A stretch of DNA of 64,000 bases. Source: Candidatus Rifleibacteriota bacterium (GTDB lineage: Bacteria > Muiribacteriota > Ozemobacteria > Ozemobacterales > Ozemobacteraceae). The notes beneath the pieces were generated by a model. That model did not search any database and was not told the origin of the DNA. It worked only from the letters and a program-made list of their open reading frames with translations. Shown in pieces: positions 34,678 through 44,350 of the stretch. Numbering within the stretch: the first letter of the stretch is position 1; every line of letters starts with the position of its first letter. The translations under genes were made by a program, and so were the position numbers. The DNA is taken from the NCBI GenBank assembly GCA_015233565.1, contig JADFXM010000014.1:88125-152124 (forward strand), read 5' to 3'.

Positions 34678-35448
34678 TCAGTAAGCTCCTCTTCCATTTA
34701 GAACAGCTGGAATCGTTTTCAACAAAAGTTTAATGTCGAGTAATAAACTTTGACTTTCAATGTATTGGACATCAAGTTCCACCTGTTGAGGAAAAGGAAT
34801 ATCAGCTCTGCCGCTAACCTGCCATATGCATGTTAGCCCTGGCATTACTTCAAGCCTCCGGCGATCTTTCATCGTATACTGTGCCACTTCACGTGGTAAT
34901 GGGGGGCGAGGACCAACAAGGCTCATGTCTCCGATCAAAACTGACCAGAGTTGAGGAAACTCGTCGATACTAAATCTCCTAATTATCTTCCCAATCCAAG
35001 TGATTCTGGGGTCATTTTTAAGTTTGAAGGTTACTCCTTCTTTGTGTTGATTCAAGGGCATGAGCTGAATACCCATTCTATCAGCGTCCATGACCATGGA
35101 ACGAAATTTTGGGAACATAAACTCTCGCCCATACCGTCCAATTCTTACTTGCCAATAAAAGACAGGTCCCCCGTCTGTAAGTTTAATTAAAATTGCAACT
35201 ACACTGAAAAGTGGGGAAAAGAGGATAAGCGCAAAAAGAGAAATCAGAATATCAATTAACCTTTTAATCATTTTTGTTCCGGATATAACAACCATCCAGA
35301 CGTATTTCTTTCGCCAATATCTGAATTTCAATAACCAACCGCCACCTTCGGTTAAGTGTCCATATTTTTGGAATAATTGCGCAGCAAAATCCTGCCGCTC
35401 AGTTAAAGGGGACTCTTTATCAACATGCGTGTTATTCGAAAGATCCAT
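34678..35448 (-). CDS. Polyprenyl-phosphate phosphoglycosyl transferase (bacterial sugar transferase family)
   Basis: 256 residues. One re-entrant hydrophobic segment (RLIDILISLFALILFSPLF, about residues 62-80) is followed by the catalytic domain with the family signatures KFRSM (about 114), DEFPQLW with the catalytic Asp-Glu pair (about 162), GDMSLVGPRPPL and PGLTCIWQVSGR. It starts exopolysaccharide or O-antigen repeat synthesis by moving a sugar 1-phosphate from a nucleotide sugar to undecaprenyl phosphate at the inner membrane face. The N-terminal 60 residues are an extra, soluble region. It lies between the Wzz/kinase-like gene and the fusion protein. Confidence 0.9.
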   Translation of the reverse strand: MDLSNNTHVDKESPLTERQDFAAQLFQKYGHLTEGGGWLLKFRYWRKKYVWMVVISGTKMIKRLIDILISLFALILFSPLFSVVAILIKLTDGGPVFYWQVRIGRYGREFMFPKFRSMVMDADRMGIQLMPLNQHKEGVTFKLKNDPRITWIGKIIRRFSIDEFPQLWSVLIGDMSLVGPRPPLPREVAQYTMKDRRRLEVMPGLTCIWQVSGRADIPFPQQVELDVQYIESQSLLLDIKLLLKTIPAVLNGRGAY

Positions 35449-35854
35449 AAATTTTTGTTCTCAAATTATAATAAAATTTGGAATAACCAATAAAATCGGG
35501 ATAAACAAGAAGAAACCACCACTTGCCGATAACGCTAAGAGAAAGGCTTAAATACTATCCAGGCAAAAATTTTCAAATAGATATCATACATAATAGCACA
35601 AAGAAATGGTATTGTTCATCCAACAGCGAAAAAGAGTAAAAATACTTGACTTATAAAATCTGCATCAACGCAAGTTCAGAAAATTCGAAAAAAACAATTT
35701 TTCGCGGATTAGTTTTTGAATTGTATGGTTAATTGCCAATTTCAATATGAATTTGCTCTTTGTTGCTGTCATCCAAAGTGCCGAAGAAAAACTCAAAAGG
35801 AGAAAAAACTTTTTGTCAAAGCCAGCTTCAGAGGAATAAAACCAAAAAATAATT
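35449..35854. other. 406-base intergenic region, no gene seen
   Basis: A 74-codon open frame overlapping the kinase gene (to 35889) has poor composition and no start signal; I do not accept it. No hairpin or promoter was identified. Confidence 0.5.
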
Positions 35855-38026
35855 TCAAATTCCACTTCTAGAGTGTTTTCTTCTCTCAAAAACAGGAGAA
35901 ACTTGATTCAAAATGGCTCCAATAATTGGAATTCCAGTTTTTTGGATGGCTTCAATTGCTTTATTTGCTTGCTTGAGTGTGGTTTTTCCAGCTTTCATTA
36001 CAAAAATAGCACAATCACAATTCTTGGAAATAATTTCAGCGTCAACAAAACTTAATACAGCTGGTGGATCAATTAAAACCACGCTGAAAGTCTTAGAAAG
36101 CTGACTAAATAGTTCTTTCATCCTATTGGAACCAAGTAATTCGGGAATAACTGCCGTACCAACTCTCGGCATGCAGGAAACTCCTGGAAATTTGGTAGTC
36201 CAGATCGCTTCGCTCCATTCAACCGCTTTAAAAGAAAGATATTCACCAAGCCCCATAGGTTCTTTCCCTTCAAATTCAGCTAAGGAGGCAATATCATTTT
36301 CTGTTTTGATATCGCGTATCATTCCGTCAATCAACAACACTCGTTCATCGGTGCGGCCAAAGCATGTGGCCAAATTAATTGCGCAAGACGTTTTGCCTTC
36401 CCCATCCAAAGCACTTACCAAAAGGATTTTTACCCCTCGTTCGGGTTTCATCAAACGAATACTATGCGTAATTTTTCGAAATTCTTCCACAAAAACCGAA
36501 TCATTTTCGGCTGGAAGAACCTCGCGTGGATCTGAGTGAAAAGATAGAGTTAAAAGCAGTTTAAGAGGAAGTTTGGCAATGAATTCACTTGGGGAACGGA
36601 TAGTGGGGTTCAAAATTTCAATGAGCAAAAAAACAGCTAGAGTAAAAAATGTCCCAATAACTGTAATGGCCAAAGCGATAATTTTTCCGTTGGATTTGGA
36701 TGCTTTGTTGGAAACTTGAGCATCAGCAATTATTTTAAAATCAGAAGTAGTTGACTGATAAGCAATCATAACCTGGCCTAACTCTTCTTCCAGCCTCTTT
36801 TTTTCCGTAATTTTAGCCTCGACTTCACGGGAAAGTGAAGCATATTCACGCTGAAGCTTCGGAATCAGATCAAGCTTTTTTTTGACCTTATCTCGTGCAG
36901 CTTCAAGATGCAATACTTTGTCAGAAGCGGCAACTTTTTCAAGATCGAGATTAAAAGACTTTAGCATCAGATCACGCAAAAGTGGCGCAGAAGGGGCATT
37001 TTCGCCCTTATTAGGCAAAACTTGTACATTCAATCTTTCAATTTCGGCCTTCCATTGTTTAATTTGCTCTGTGTCACTTGCTAAGGCTTTTTGCTTTTCA
37101 TACAGGTTTTTGGCCTTTTCCAAATCAGCTTTGGAAATCAGTTTTTTTTCGAACAGCTTAACCGCCATATCATATTCCTGAGTTCTTTCATTAAGATCAG
37201 AAACTCCTGCTCGATATGTTTTATCCTCGTTGATAGCATCTCTAAGCCTTTGAACTTTTATGTTTAAGTCTCCCAGATTTTCCATTTTGTTGGAATTTTG
37301 GCTTTCTTCCGCCACTTTCTTTTTCAGGTTGTCCATAATGGATTTCAAATTCTGAGTTTGAAGTTCAACAGTCTGTTTCTCAATTTGAGCCTGCTCATAC
37401 AGATTTTCCAATGACACCAATTGTTCCAGATACCATTGCGCTTCCTTGTCAAGATCAACCACCTGATTCTTAGTGGTAAAAGCTTGTAGAGCGGTATCTG
37501 CAACTTTTAACTGTCCCTCAACATCAGCGGTGCGTGTTTCATAATCTTTGAGTAGTTTTCCTGCTTCAATTTGTCGACTTTGTCTTTGATTTTCTATAAA
37601 CACATCACGAAGAGTAGCAGCAATACTGGCTGCTTCTTCTGGATTATTCCATATAGCTGAAATAGACATCAGCATGGTATTTTTTTGTATTTTGACATCA
37701 CAACAGGCGCCCAATTCCATTATCGAACAATCCAAGTGAAGCAGGTCTTTCAAGTTAGCAACATTTTGGGGAGTTTTTACGGTATTAAGATAAGTAAGTA
37801 AGGCGGTTCCCTCGCCTGGATCTCCTCTAAGCTTAACATTTGGTTTATATTGAAGAATTGTTTCAGATTCATAAACTTTCTTCCCCAAAATTTTTCCACA
37901 TATTATTCCAATGACCAGAAAACAAAAAATAATCGAAACAATCATCTTCCAGCGTAAAATAAAAGCTACTAAAATAGTTTTTATATCAAAAGGAAGCTTT
38001 TCTTCTTTGGCCGTTTGAGGTGGCAT
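35855..38026 (-). CDS. Wzz/BY-kinase-like polysaccharide copolymerase (723 aa), probably kinase-deficient
   Basis: N-terminal membrane segment (about residues 29-48), periplasmic Wzz-type chain-length domain, a long coiled coil (about 170-410), second membrane segment (about 455-478), then a BY-kinase-like ATPase domain (about 510-710). Walker A is SALDGEGKTS. Walker A', usually LLIDxDxR, reads LLIDGMIR, so the second Asp is lost. Walker B region VVLIDPPAVLSF is present. The C-terminal tail ends VFERRKHSRSGI and has no tyrosine cluster, so typical autophosphorylation is improbable. It should control the length or export of a polysaccharide made with the downstream sugar transferase. AAAGG precedes the ATG. 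Confidence 0.85.
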   Translation of the reverse strand: MPPQTAKEEKLPFDIKTILVAFILRWKMIVSIIFCFLVIGIICGKILGKKVYESETILQYKPNVKLRGDPGEGTALLTYLNTVKTPQNVANLKDLLHLDCSIMELGACCDVKIQKNTMLMSISAIWNNPEEAASIAATLRDVFIENQRQSRQIEAGKLLKDYETRTADVEGQLKVADTALQAFTTKNQVVDLDKEAQWYLEQLVSLENLYEQAQIEKQTVELQTQNLKSIMDNLKKKVAEESQNSNKMENLGDLNIKVQRLRDAINEDKTYRAGVSDLNERTQEYDMAVKLFEKKLISKADLEKAKNLYEKQKALASDTEQIKQWKAEIERLNVQVLPNKGENAPSAPLLRDLMLKSFNLDLEKVAASDKVLHLEAARDKVKKKLDLIPKLQREYASLSREVEAKITEKKRLEEELGQVMIAYQSTTSDFKIIADAQVSNKASKSNGKIIALAITVIGTFFTLAVFLLIEILNPTIRSPSEFIAKLPLKLLLTLSFHSDPREVLPAENDSVFVEEFRKITHSIRLMKPERGVKILLVSALDGEGKTSCAINLATCFGRTDERVLLIDGMIRDIKTENDIASLAEFEGKEPMGLGEYLSFKAVEWSEAIWTTKFPGVSCMPRVGTAVIPELLGSNRMKELFSQLSKTFSVVLIDPPAVLSFVDAEIISKNCDCAIFVMKAGKTTLKQANKAIEAIQKTGIPIIGAILNQVSPVFERRKHSRSGI

Positions 38027-38371
38027 TTAATTCCTTTTTTAATTCGCTTCAAAATCGTACAATTTTAATTTCCTTCGACACGGAATGCGAGTCAGAAGGT
38101 CCTAGGAAAGCGGCTCATGGCATTATAAATTGTTTTCCTATTTAATTGCAACTGCTTTGAAAACCCAGGAAAACACTCCAAATTTTCCAAATTCTTCTGT
38201 TAAAGCCACTTATCGCTGATTAAAACATCAATAGATTTTCCATTAAAAATTCTTGCATCCATGATTATTTCGACAATTTTAGTGCTTTTGCTCAGTTTGA
38301 AAATTCCACACTTCGAATTTTTTTCCAAAAGTGGTATAATGGATGACTCAAAATGGGTTGGAGGTGCCGAA
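38027..38371. other. 345-base divergent intergenic region with an extended -10 promoter
   Basis: It lies between the kinase-like gene (minus) and the giant activase (plus). A plus-strand frame opens at 38261, but I judged it untranslated because the promoter lies inside it. Confidence 0.55.
38332..38340 (+). promoter_or_regulatory. Extended -10 promoter for the giant activase gene
   Basis: TGGTATAAT is a perfect extended -10. The inferred start is about 38347, with GGAGGT at 38360-38365 and the ATG at 38372. This supports the later of the possible start codons. Confidence 0.65.
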
Positions 38372-41300
38372 ATGGAAAAAACCGGACTAACGGTTGGAAT
38401 AGATATGGGTTCGGTGAGCATTAATGCCGTTCTATTATCACACAAAAAGGAACTTATCGAAGAGCTTCCGTATAGGAGACATTTTGGAAAAACACTTGAG
38501 CTTTGCCAAAAAACTCTCGAAGATTTTGAAACCAAATATGGGAAAGATTCCATTTCCAGGGTAGTTTTTACAGGCACTCACGGGGAAACCATCGCAAAAA
38601 CACTGGGAACTTATTTTGAAATTGAAACTACCGCCATCACTCGTGGTTTGTTTAGCCTAGTCCCTGATGCTCATTCCGTAATAAGCATTGGAGGACATGA
38701 TTCTGCTCTTCTAATTTTGAATCCGACATCTAACGGGTTTGTTCTTGAGGATTTCAAGTTGAACGAAGCTTGCGCAGCAGGAACCGGCTCCTTTATCGAC
38801 CAGCAGGCTGAACGAGTATTCTCAGATAAACCTGAATTTACCAACATAACTGACCCGCAAAAGCGAATTGAAGGAATTCTTAATGCCTTTATTTCCGAAG
38901 GTCTGAAATCAGAATCTCCAGCAAATGTTGCTTGCCGTTGTACCGTTTTCACCAAATCAGACATGATTCACCTCCAAAATAAGGGAATTGCAATAAAGCA
39001 TATTATTGCAGGTTTGCATGAAGGAGTTGCCAAAAATTTCAAGTCCACGCTGATCTGCAATCGTGTTTTGAAAACTCCAATCGTTCTCATCGGAGGATAT
39101 GCAGGGAATAGGATGGCACGAGATTCTTTTGAAAGAATTCTTGGATTCCCTATCACTATTCCCGCTCACCACGCTGCAGTGGGCGCCATTGGATGTGCTC
39201 TTTCCGCCATTGAAAAGTCATTGGGCCAACCAGTACATTCAAGTGAAATTGCATCTCTTAAGGCATCGGATGCTTTCGCTTTTCCACAATCTGCCCCATT
39301 GAAGCTAAATCTTTCGCACTTCGAACCTTGTGGGGAAGTAAAAACCCCTGAATTCGGAAAACAACAAATTAAGGCATATATGGGTTGGGACATCGGATCC
39401 ACAACCACTAAAATGGTATTAATGTCACCTTCCGGGGAAGTTCTATACAAAAGATATATCCCCACGGAAGGCCAACCAGTCGTTGCCATCAAGAAATGCT
39501 TGAAACATTTTATTTCCAGCATGCCCGTAGAGAAGTTTGACATCATCGGAGTCGGCACTACAGGTTCAGGGCGTGAAGTCGCAAACCTTTTTGTTGGCGC
39601 AGACGACGTCGTAAACGAAGTAACAGCACATGCAAGAGGGACCACTTTTTTCCGCCCCGATGTTGAAACAATTTTCGAGCTTGGTGGCCAGGATGCAAAA
39701 TACACCTCTCTGTCAAACGGGTTTGTAGTCGACTTCAAAATGAACAAAGTCTGTGCAGCCGGAACCGGTTCATTTCTGGAAGAAACAGCCCGAAAGCTCG
39801 GAATCAACATAGCTTGCGAATACGAAGATCTGGCAATGTCATCGAAAGCCCCTTATAAACTTACAGAACGCTGTACTGTTTTTATGGAATCAGATCTAAT
39901 GTCACTTTTGCAAATGGGCGCTCAGATTTCGGATTTACTCGCCGGACTTTCAAGAGCTGTGGTACACAATTATTTAAACCGGGTTGTCCAGGATGGAAAA
40001 ATCGGGAGAAAAATCAGCTTTCAGGGGGGGCCTTCCCTGAACAAGTCTGTGGTAGCCGCTTTTGAAAGTGTCATAGGGAAACCGATTATCACTCTTCCCC
40101 ACCGCGAGGTGTTAGGGGCATTAGGTGCAGCTCTTCATGCAAAAGAGGAAATTGAAAAAAGGGAAAAGGAAGGCCAGAAAGTAATTTCTAAATTCCGAGG
40201 CTTTGGCGTAACCGAAGCAGCATTTTCGCATTCCGAAGAAGTTTGCCACCGCAATCCCAATTGCCATAACCAATGTAAATTGCAAATATATCGGATCGGC
40301 GACAACGAAGCAATTTATGGTGGAGAATGCGGAATGTATGAATCCAGAGCTAGTGCGATTAAACGTGCTCCTGATTTCAATCGGGTTCGCCAACAACTTT
40401 TCCAGAAGAAACTCGGCGAGGATGTTAAAGTCATTGATCCTTCCACCTGCAGAAAGATCGACCACAGTGCAAATCCCCGAAAATCATCTTCAAAACCAAC
40501 TTTGGGCATTCCACGCTCATTGACTTTTTTCCAAATGGGGATTTTTTGGGTTCGTCTAATGAAACAAATGGGCTTTGATATCTACATTTCTCCAGAGACA
40601 GATTCGAAAATTGTCGACCAGGGAATCGAAGCCATGACATGCGAGACCTGTTTCCCAATCAAGATTTCGCATGGTCACGCTCGTTATCTCAAAGATTACG
40701 TGGATTTCATGTTCCTCCCAATGATGATTGAAATGGAAACTCCGCCCCACAAACGTGGATATTATTGCCCTTATCTGGAAGCAAACACTTATATGCTAAA
40801 AGCAGCGTTGGGACTGAATGACAAGCGGTTAGTAATGCCTGCGATTTACCTCAAAGAGGGCGAAGAGGGCATGAAAATAGCTTTTGAGAAGGAATTTGAA
40901 CGTCTCGGATTATCATTTGACCCGACAAAATTCTCCAAAGCTTACGCAGAAGCTATTGAAGCCAGGAATTCCTTCGACAAGGAACTTAAAAGAGTTGGTC
41001 AGACAGTTTTGGAGAACCTGAAAGACCGGCGAGCTATAGTTGTAATAGGACGTCCTTATAGTGCCTATGATTCGCGAACAAATTTGAATCTTTTTTCAAC
41101 ATTTTCCAGGCTCGGAATCCTGGCAATTCCACAGGAATTTTTGAATCTTGAACCTCTCAATATTGAAGACGATTATCCCAATATGTATTGGGGCTTTGGG
41201 GATAAAATTCTCAAAGCTGCCAAATTCATAAATGGCGATCCCAGGCTGTTTGGACTGTATTTAACAAGCTTTTCGTGCGGTCCTGATTCTTTCATTCTTC

Positions 41301-42727
41301 ACTTTTTCAACCACGAAATGAGCCGAACAGAGAGACCATATCTTGAACTAGAACTTGATGAACACTCAGCAGGAGCAGGAGTGGAAACCAGGCTTTTGGC
41401 ATTCATCGACGTCATAACAAATCAAAAGAATGTCAAAACAATTCCAACAGATGTAAATTTTATCATCCAACATTCAAGAGCCCCCCTCACAGGTAGGACC
41501 TTATACATCCCTAAAATGGCAGAAGGAACACTTGCCCTAGCCGCAGCTTTCGAAGCCGTCGGGAGTAAAGCGAAAGTAATGGATACTTACACAAAGGAAG
41601 GGCTTGAATTTGGTAAGAGTCATACCTCCGGAAAAGAGTGCTTTCCATGTACTGTCACCACAGGGGATATGTTCAACTTAATTCACAAATTAAGAGAAGA
41701 AAATCGTGAAATCGAAAATGAGATAGCTTTTTTCATGCCGGAAACAGAAGGACCATGCCGCTTTGGCCAGTATAATCGGCTTCATCGAATTTTATTAGAC
41801 AGTTATGGAATGGGTGCAATTCCAATTTTATCACCCACCTCAGAAGACAGTTATCGATGTAACGGATTTTTCACAACCGAACAAGCCGATGAATTCAGAA
41901 AGATCGTTTGGCAAGCCATTGTCTATGTGGATATTCTTGAAAAAGCCCTATGGCGTGTTCGACCTTATGAAAAGAAACCAGGCGAAACTGATGAAGTTTT
42001 CAAGAAAAGTTTTACAGAAGCAATTCATGCTATAAAAAAGGGCGCAGGGACTTCTCTTCTTAAAGCAGCCAAAAAAGCAGCGAAAGCTTTCGATGCAATT
42101 GAACGACGTGATGAAAAACGCCCCTTAATTGGAATCGTCGGGGAGATCTACGTTCGAACACACAAAGAAAGCAATCAAAATCTGATCAAAGTCTTAGAAC
42201 AAATGGGCTGTGAAACATTCACTTCGTCGATCGCTGAATGGGTTGAGTATACAACACATACAGGAATTCAGGAATCAATGGAGAAATTTTGGCGTTCCAA
42301 GACTATTCCAAATCTACTTGATACCGGAAAATTCTGGCTAACAGCAAAATATCAAAGAACAGTAGCATGGTTGCTTGGAAGACCATTTGCCAAGCTGCTA
42401 AAAGGTCGCTTCGACCACTCCACTGAAGATATTCTTCATGAAGTCAATGGAATATTCTCTAATCACATTAACGGTGAAGCCATCCTTTCAATTGGAGGAG
42501 CCTTAAGTTTCGCACATGGAGGCACATTTAATGGAGTAATTAATGCCCTTCCATTCACATGCATGCCAAGCACGATTGCAACTTCGATTTTAAAAGTCCA
42601 TCTAAGGGAAAAAATTCCCTATGTTGACATGGTTTATGATGGAACGATTCTTCCCAATAGAATGACCAACCTTGCGACCTTTGCTTTTCAGGCAAATCAA
42701 AACATGGAAAGGAAGGGAAAAAGTTAG
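38372..42727 (+). CDS. Giant 2-hydroxyacyl-CoA dehydratase activase-type protein (1451 aa)
   Basis: GGAGGT is seven bases before the chosen ATG. The protein has two tandem BadF/BadG/BcrA/BcrD ATPase domains of the ASKHA fold (TVGIDMGSVSINAV at about 7, and GWDIGSTTTKMVLM at about 338), each with CAAGTGSF (about 132 and 460) and a CTVF motif (CRCTVFTKSDM, RCTVFMESDLM), the cysteines that hold the cluster in activases. A Cys-rich stretch (CHRNPNCHNQC, about 624) is followed by a DUF2229 domain (GIPRSLTFFQMGIFWVRLM, about 708) and a long C-terminal part related to dehydratase components (KECFPCTVTTGDMF, about 1084; IGIVGEIYVRTH, about 1250). The family is common in anaerobes, with no settled substrate. 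Likely O2-sensitive and cytoplasmic. Stands alone. Confidence 0.9.
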   Translation: MEKTGLTVGIDMGSVSINAVLLSHKKELIEELPYRRHFGKTLELCQKTLEDFETKYGKDSISRVVFTGTHGETIAKTLGTYFEIETTAITRGLFSLVPDAHSVISIGGHDSALLILNPTSNGFVLEDFKLNEACAAGTGSFIDQQAERVFSDKPEFTNITDPQKRIEGILNAFISEGLKSESPANVACRCTVFTKSDMIHLQNKGIAIKHIIAGLHEGVAKNFKSTLICNRVLKTPIVLIGGYAGNRMARDSFERILGFPITIPAHHAAVGAIGCALSAIEKSLGQPVHSSEIASLKASDAFAFPQSAPLKLNLSHFEPCGEVKTPEFGKQQIKAYMGWDIGSTTTKMVLMSPSGEVLYKRYIPTEGQPVVAIKKCLKHFISSMPVEKFDIIGVGTTGSGREVANLFVGADDVVNEVTAHARGTTFFRPDVETIFELGGQDAKYTSLSNGFVVDFKMNKVCAAGTGSFLEETARKLGINIACEYEDLAMSSKAPYKLTERCTVFMESDLMSLLQMGAQISDLLAGLSRAVVHNYLNRVVQDGKIGRKISFQGGPSLNKSVVAAFESVIGKPIITLPHREVLGALGAALHAKEEIEKREKEGQKVISKFRGFGVTEAAFSHSEEVCHRNPNCHNQCKLQIYRIGDNEAIYGGECGMYESRASAIKRAPDFNRVRQQLFQKKLGEDVKVIDPSTCRKIDHSANPRKSSSKPTLGIPRSLTFFQMGIFWVRLMKQMGFDIYISPETDSKIVDQGIEAMTCETCFPIKISHGHARYLKDYVDFMFLPMMIEMETPPHKRGYYCPYLEANTYMLKAALGLNDKRLVMPAIYLKEGEEGMKIAFEKEFERLGLSFDPTKFSKAYAEAIEARNSFDKELKRVGQTVLENLKDRRAIVVIGRPYSAYDSRTNLNLFSTFSRLGILAIPQEFLNLEPLNIEDDYPNMYWGFGDKILKAAKFINGDPRLFGLYLTSFSCGPDSFILHFFNHEMSRTERPYLELELDEHSAGAGVETRLLAFIDVITNQKNVKTIPTDVNFIIQHSRAPLTGRTLYIPKMAEGTLALAAAFEAVGSKAKVMDTYTKEGLEFGKSHTSGKECFPCTVTTGDMFNLIHKLREENREIENEIAFFMPETEGPCRFGQYNRLHRILLDSYGMGAIPILSPTSEDSYRCNGFFTTEQADEFRKIVWQAIVYVDILEKALWRVRPYEKKPGETDEVFKKSFTEAIHAIKKGAGTSLLKAAKKAAKAFDAIERRDEKRPLIGIVGEIYVRTHKESNQNLIKVLEQMGCETFTSSIAEWVEYTTHTGIQESMEKFWRSKTIPNLLDTGKFWLTAKYQRTVAWLLGRPFAKLLKGRFDHSTEDILHEVNGIFSNHINGEAILSIGGALSFAHGGTFNGVINALPFTCMPSTIATSILKVHLREKIPYVDMVYDGTILPNRMTNLATFAFQANQNMERKGKS

Positions 42728-42738
42728 AAATTTCTCTG

Positions 42739-44136
42739 TTAAAAAGTTTTTGGAAGAATCTCCTCAAAGGTTTTCCAGGGATTGATTGAAGAGCCCAGGT
42801 TTCTTCTAAAATCCCGCAAATCAAGATTTGGCCCTTTTCCTTTGGAAGCTGTTAAATCGAAAGCTTTGATAATTAAGCCAGCTTTATTGGATTCTATATC
42901 ACCTTTGGGAAAACCAGGTGAATAGGTTGACGGGTCACCAAAAACCACGCTCCAGTTGTCTTCAATTTCAGAGGGAACAGCGTAATAGTTGGAGAAGTCA
43001 AGTGTCATAACCTTTGCCGGCCTTAGTCGAATAACTGCCTTAAGCTCGAAAATTGGAATGGAATCACCTGAATCTTTGCATGCAATCCACAGCCTCAATG
43101 GAGTATCAACCCTTTTATCAGGAATGATGCAAATTATGTCAGTTGACCGATTTTCAACCGTCTTTACATTGGCATATTCAAGAGGAAGATCAAAAGGAAT
43201 GAGAAAAACCGGAGAATTTGGTCTAAACCGGATTTTCAGATAAATACTGTCTTCGCCGTTTTCCCAGAGGTAAGCTTGTCTGAAGGAAAGAATTTCAGGC
43301 GGCTTTACCAGAAAATCCGTTTTACCGGTCCCCAAAATTTTTTCAAGACCGTCCTGGCAAGCTAATTTAAGAGTATTGTCATGGCTTGAAGCTTTTATGA
43401 AATCTATAATACTTTCAACCAAGTCTCCTTGAAGAAAACCGATAGTAGCGGCCTGAAGACGTTCTTGAGGGGAAATTGTGCCTTTTTCTTTTTGCTTTTG
43501 AAATTTCTCGCAAAGTTCTCCTGTTAATCCCTCGTCATCGAGTTGAAGAATTTTCGGATCAGCAGCTACAGCTTTTGAGTAACTCTCTATTGCAAGAGGG
43601 AATTCCCCGCGTGATTTATACGACATGGCCAGCTCAAAAAGATCTTTTGGCACACCGCTGTCAGCTTTCTTTTTAAAAGCAAGCAATTCAGCATCACCCA
43701 CCCGAGGACGATTCTTTTTCGGTGGGATAATTCGGGGTTTGGGTTTGGAAATTCTTATTTCAAAATGTCCGGCAGTTGGGCCCCAAATCCAGTTGTCATA
43801 TTTGGATTCCTTTATTACAAGGCTGCCTTTTTTCCTGTAAAGTTCGGCTTTACGTTTTTCACTTTCTTCTCTTTTTACTCGCTCACGGCATTTGCTGATC
43901 CAAAAGAAAGCGTCGAGATTTCCCTCGTCAAGAATCAACATTGCTTTAAATATTTCTATGGCTTCCTCATAGAGCCTTCGATTAAACCGATCTTTTCCTG
44001 CTTTTTCGAGGAGATCCAATCTTTTATTTATAGTAACTCGAGTGTAACCTCGCAGGTTTGGGTCATTTGCTGGAGCAAAACCCAACATGAGCAAGCAGGC
44101 AAAAAACAGAAATATTAATAAAATGCTGCGCGGCAT
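42739..44136 (-). CDS. Exported TPR-containing protein (465 aa)
   Basis: The frame extends to a GTG at 44175, but the ATG at 44136 begins directly with a signal peptide (MPRSILLIFLFFACLLMLGF), so I prefer it; both have weak ribosome binding sites. After the signal there are TPR-like helices near the N-terminus (FNRRLYEEAIEIFKAMLILD) and near 185 (YKSRGEFPLAIESYSKAV). The C-terminal 200 residues are beta-rich and unrecognised. It faces the convergent giant activase gene with only 11 bases between stops. The next gene upstream encodes a secretin N-domain protein, so the group may serve an envelope assembly; that is inferred. Confidence 0.7.
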   Translation of the reverse strand: MPRSILLIFLFFACLLMLGFAPANDPNLRGYTRVTINKRLDLLEKAGKDRFNRRLYEEAIEIFKAMLILDEGNLDAFFWISKCRERVKREESEKRKAELYRKKGSLVIKESKYDNWIWGPTAGHFEIRISKPKPRIIPPKKNRPRVGDAELLAFKKKADSGVPKDLFELAMSYKSRGEFPLAIESYSKAVAADPKILQLDDEGLTGELCEKFQKQKEKGTISPQERLQAATIGFLQGDLVESIIDFIKASSHDNTLKLACQDGLEKILGTGKTDFLVKPPEILSFRQAYLWENGEDSIYLKIRFRPNSPVFLIPFDLPLEYANVKTVENRSTDIICIIPDKRVDTPLRLWIACKDSGDSIPIFELKAVIRLRPAKVMTLDFSNYYAVPSEIEDNWSVVFGDPSTYSPGFPKGDIESNKAGLIIKAFDLTASKGKGPNLDLRDFRRNLGSSINPWKTFEEILPKTF

Positions 44137-44265
44137 ATCTTCCGATATATCGACAAGAAAACGTACTTGCTTCACATTCCAAAGGAAATAATTTTTTTTT
44201 TGTAACCGTAATTAAGCAAGGGAAAAAACGAAAAGCGCTATCATTGTCAACCACAGTCATTTTCA

Positions 44266-44294
44266 CCGAAGCCGCTCTACTTTGTCGGCTTCGG
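44266..44294 (-). terminator. GC-rich hairpin after the secretin-domain gene
   Basis: CCGAAGCCG and CGGCTTCGG form a perfect nine-bp stem with an 11-base loop, 57 bases past the stop at 44351. No T run follows on the minus strand, so it may be an incomplete terminator or a structured element upstream of the TPR gene. Confidence 0.45.
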
Positions 44295-44350
44295 CAATTC
44301 GGTAATGAGATTATCAAAAAAAACACATTAAAGCGGCACAACATCAATAC

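Noticed and set aside
35665..35889. 74-codon minus-strand frame downstream of the Wzz/kinase-like gene
   Set aside because: It overlaps the end of that gene, is rich in Phe, Leu and Lys, and has no start signal or recognisable domain.
38261..38371. N-terminal extension of the giant activase frame
   Set aside because: The extended -10 promoter lies inside it, and GGAGGT precedes the later ATG.
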